From assembly GCA_964408435.1 (NCBI GenBank), contig CAYOZL010000078.1, positions 1-8,042 of the forward strand: 8,042 nucleotides of DNA. The letters run 5' to 3'. Below are positions 5,818 through 8,042 of this stretch, piece by piece. The notes beneath the pieces were generated by a model. That model did no database searches. It saw nothing but the letters and a program-made list of their open reading frames with translations, and was not told the DNA's origin. Made by a program: the position numbers and the translations under genes. This DNA comes from CAYOZL01 sp964408435. GTDB lineage: Bacteria; Bdellovibrionota_C; UBA2361; SZUA-149; CAYOZL01. Numbering within the stretch: position 1 is the first letter of the stretch; every line of letters begins with the position of its first letter.

Positions 5818-7776
5818 ATGACTGATATTACAAGGATTCTTAAAGAAATTGGATTCAATGATAATGAAGTAAAACTATACTTAGCTTTGATTCGCTTTGG
5901 TCAAAAACCAATTAGTTTCCTTGCTAAGAAAACAAATTTAAACCGAGGTTTAGCTTACACCATACTTCACGATTTAGTTGAAAAAGGCCTAGCTACAAAA
6001 CAAAGTAAAGGCAGAGTTCAGTATTTCTCTGCTATGGAACCTGAACAACTCTTAGCTCACTTAGAGAGCAAAAAAAAATTAATTAGCACTCAACAAGAAA
6101 GAGTTAAAGAAATACTAAGTCAGTTAAACACACTGTCTAACCCCTTCTCCAGTAAACCAAAAGTTAGAACTTTCGACGGCATAGAAGGAGTTAGATCCCT
6201 ACTTTCACAAATACGAGTAGCTAAAGATAATAAGCTATTAGCATACATCTCTTTTGCAGAGACTGTTGCATTTATAGGTGATGAAGATTTAAGCCAATTT
6301 ATAGAACAGCTTTGCTCATATAATTATAATCTAGACATTATCCGCACTAGAGAGAAAGCTAGGGAGAGACTTAGTGAGGAGCCTGAAGAAAAAATAGAAT
6401 ATCCTAAGTGCTTAAATGTCTTTTCGAAGCGTAGCTCACAATTAAACCTTAGATATGCCCCTAGAGACTTACCCTTTCCGATGTCTATGTTTATCTTCGA
6501 TGATAAAATTGCCTTGCTCTCATCTGAGAGTGAAAGCTTTGGTGTTTTAATAGAGAGTAAAGAATTTAGCGGGATGCAAAGAAATATCTTTGAGCTAATC
6601 TGGGCTTCTCTTTCTCAAACAACTGTTAGAATTGGCATCGCACACTCATTAAGTGGAACAATGGCAATAAGTGAAAGACCATTAGTCGATGCTTTATTAA
6701 TGGCAATTGAGGAAATAAATCAAAAAGGTGGAATACTGGGTAAGAGAGTAGACCCTATTGTTATCGATTGTGAATCAAATCCAAAGACCTTTGCTAAAAA
6801 AACAGAATCAATAATTATTAAACAAGATGTAAATACTATTTTTGGAGGCTGGACTTCTGCTAGTAGAAAAAGAATGCTGCCGTTAATAGAAAAATACGAC
6901 TCTTTATTATGGTACTCTATTCAATACGAAGGCTTAGAAGATTCAGAAAATACTATCTACACTGGAGCTTCACCAAATCAGCAAATACTACCTGCTATTG
7001 ACTGGGCAATAAATAATTTAGGTAAGAAGTGCTTTTTAGTTGGCTCAGATTATGTTTATCCAGTTTCTGCAAACGAGATTGCTAAAAGTAGAATTAATGA
7101 GTTAGGGGCAAAAGTAGTAGGCGAGGACTATATCCCGCTAGGTTCTTCTTCTGTATCTAAGATTGTTAAAAAAATAATTAAAAATAAACCTGATTTTATA
7201 CTAAATACTATAAATGGAGATACCAACATTGCTTTTTTTAAAGAGCTAAGAAAGCAGGGAATAACTTCAAAAAAAATTCCTACTATTTCTTTTAGTATCG
7301 GAGAAGAAGAAGTTAGTAGAATGGATACAAAATTAGTAACAGGTGATTACGCTGCATGGTGTTACTTTCAATCTTTTGAATCAAAAGAAAATAAAAAATT
7401 TATTGAAAATTTTAAAAATAAATATGGTAGCTACAGAGTTACTGGAGACCCAATACAAACATCTTATTTAAGCATGCTATTATATGCAGCTGCTGTAGAA
7501 AGTGCAGGTAGTTTTGAAACCAATGCCGTAAAGGAAGCAGCAAGAGGTTTAACAATCAGAGCTCCGGAAGGAACTGTTAGGATAGATCCTGATAATTTTC
7601 ACCTACACAGAAAAGCGAGAATAGGTCGTTTTGATCTTGAAGGGCAAATTGAAGCTATTTGGAGTTCTAAAACAGCAATTAAGCCAGACCCTTTCCCAGG
7701 TTACAAGTCAAAACAAGAATGGAAAGACTTTATAAAATCATTATACAAAAAATGGGAGAATAACTGGCAAAAATAG
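5818..7776 (+). CDS. TrmB-family transcriptional regulator fused to a UrtA-like substrate-binding domain
   Basis: Predicted one-polypeptide sensor and transcription factor, 652 residues, with no signal peptide or membrane segment, so cytoplasmic. Residues 1-75 are a TrmB-type winged helix-turn-helix (LKEIGFNDNEVKLYLALIRFG, then NRGLAYTILHDLVEKGLA). Residues 76-108 look like a coiled-coil linker. Residues 112-268 resemble the effector part of TrmB-like regulators (KPKVRTFDGIEGVRSLL onward). Residues 269 to about 630 match almost all of mature UrtA: HSLSGTMAISE, FGGWTSASRK, SIQYEGLE, YTGASPNQQ, GSDYVYP, NTINGDTN and SIGEEE. The UrtA CxxC tail is replaced by a lysine- and tryptophan-rich helix. 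The start is supported because the HTH begins at once; its ribosome site is weak, as often seen for regulators. It is divergent from urtA and probably controls it, sensing urea or an amide by analogy with AmiC. Activator or repressor cannot be told. Confidence 0.9.
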   Translation: MTDITRILKEIGFNDNEVKLYLALIRFGQKPISFLAKKTNLNRGLAYTILHDLVEKGLATKQSKGRVQYFSAMEPEQLLAHLESKKKLISTQQERVKEILSQLNTLSNPFSSKPKVRTFDGIEGVRSLLSQIRVAKDNKLLAYISFAETVAFIGDEDLSQFIEQLCSYNYNLDIIRTREKARERLSEEPEEKIEYPKCLNVFSKRSSQLNLRYAPRDLPFPMSMFIFDDKIALLSSESESFGVLIESKEFSGMQRNIFELIWASLSQTTVRIGIAHSLSGTMAISERPLVDALLMAIEEINQKGGILGKRVDPIVIDCESNPKTFAKKTESIIIKQDVNTIFGGWTSASRKRMLPLIEKYDSLLWYSIQYEGLEDSENTIYTGASPNQQILPAIDWAINNLGKKCFLVGSDYVYPVSANEIAKSRINELGAKVVGEDYIPLGSSSVSKIVKKIIKNKPDFILNTINGDTNIAFFKELRKQGITSKKIPTISFSIGEEEVSRMDTKLVTGDYAAWCYFQSFESKENKKFIENFKNKYGSYRVTGDPIQTSYLSMLLYAAAVESAGSFETNAVKEAARGLTIRAPEGTVRIDPDNFHLHRKARIGRFDLEGQIEAIWSSKTAIKPDPFPGYKSKQEWKDFIKSLYKKWENNWQK

Positions 7777-7779
7777 CTG

Positions 7780-7801
7780 TTAGCTTTCTAAGCTAATTTT
7801 T
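7780..7801 (+). terminator. Rho-independent terminator of the regulator gene, probably bidirectional
   Basis: TTAGCTT, loop TCT and AAGCTAA form a perfect 7-bp stem (7780-7796) followed at once by TTTTT, starting four bases after the regulator's stop codon. On the other strand the same region can form a TAGCT/AGCTA stem directly followed by five Ts, so it may also end the convergent methyltransferase transcript. The T run abuts that gene's stop codon. Confidence 0.8.
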
Positions 7802-8042
7802 CTAGCTTAGTCTTTCTAGGCAGGCAACAATCTCTAAATGTGATGTCTGAGCAAACATATCAAAAGCTTTGATCTCTTTAACACTCCAACCATTTTCAGT
7901 AAGACTTCTTAAGTCTCTTACAAAACTAGGTAATGAGCATGAGATTAAAATCATTTTATTAGAAAAATTCATTTTACTGCATAGCGCACCTAAGCCATTT
8001 CTTGGAGGGTCGGCTATTATCAGATCTGCTTGCGGTGGCTTT
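7802..8042 (-). CDS. RNA (uracil-5-)methyltransferase, TrmA/RlmD family (C-terminal part)
   Basis: The last 79 codons of a gene running off the right edge. The product is a SAM-dependent enzyme that methylates a uridine at C5 in 23S rRNA or tRNA. Visible motifs are ADPPRNGLG (residues 10-18 of the fragment; DPPR is typical of the family), SCSLPSFVRDL with the probable catalytic cysteine (C35; the family usually has SCNPxTLARDL), and FDMFAQTSHLEIVACLER, with the expected catalytic glutamate in HLE (E70). Order and spacing fit the RumA/RlmD/RlmCD/TrmA group, but the fragment cannot say which RNA site is modified. The N-terminal part (TRAM domain or iron-sulfur cysteines, if any) is outside the window. 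It converges on the regulator and is probably a housekeeping gene unrelated to urea uptake. Confidence 0.9.
   Translation of the reverse strand, partial: KPPQADLIIADPPRNGLGALCSKMNFSNKMILISCSLPSFVRDLRSLTENGWSVKEIKAFDMFAQTSHLEIVACLERLS

Overview
The window is AT-rich bacterial DNA. It carries a complete set of urea-type ABC transporter genes (urtABCDE, minus strand). Divergent from it is a single regulatory gene whose product joins a TrmB-family DNA-binding region to a full-length copy of the transporter's own substrate-binding protein. Two partial genes lie at the ends. UrtA has a plain Sec-type signal peptide with no lipobox cysteine, and UrtB carries the long N-terminal exported domain. Both suggest a diderm (Gram-negative type) host. 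A run of ten Ns points to a draft or scaffolded assembly. The species cannot be named from this sequence.

Layout: positions 1-119 hold the last codons of an unrecognised plus-strand gene. Positions 146-5662 hold the operon, read right to left as urtA, urtB, urtC, urtD, urtE, with gaps of 8, 21 and 3 bases and a final 14-base overlap. urtC is broken on paper by the N gap at 2441-2450, but the two halves rejoin in frame through an 11-base sequence present on both sides. Positions 5663-5817 form a divergent control region with overlapping back-to-back promoters and two inverted repeats. Positions 5818-7776 encode the 652-residue fusion regulator. A hairpin terminator separates it from the convergent 3' end of an RNA m5U methyltransferase gene (7802-8042).

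How the genes fit together: UrtA would capture urea (or a short amide) in the periplasm, UrtB and UrtC form the membrane channel, and UrtD and UrtE drive it with ATP. The divergent regulator has no signal peptide or membrane segment, so its UrtA-like half should lie in the cytoplasm. The simplest model is that it senses the imported substrate with the same fold used to capture it, and controls urtA and its own gene from the shared intergenic region. Functionally this recalls the AmiC/AmiR amide sensor, but as one polypeptide with a TrmB-type DNA-binding head. No urease or amidase gene is visible, so the exact substrate is inferred only from UrtA-E family resemblance.
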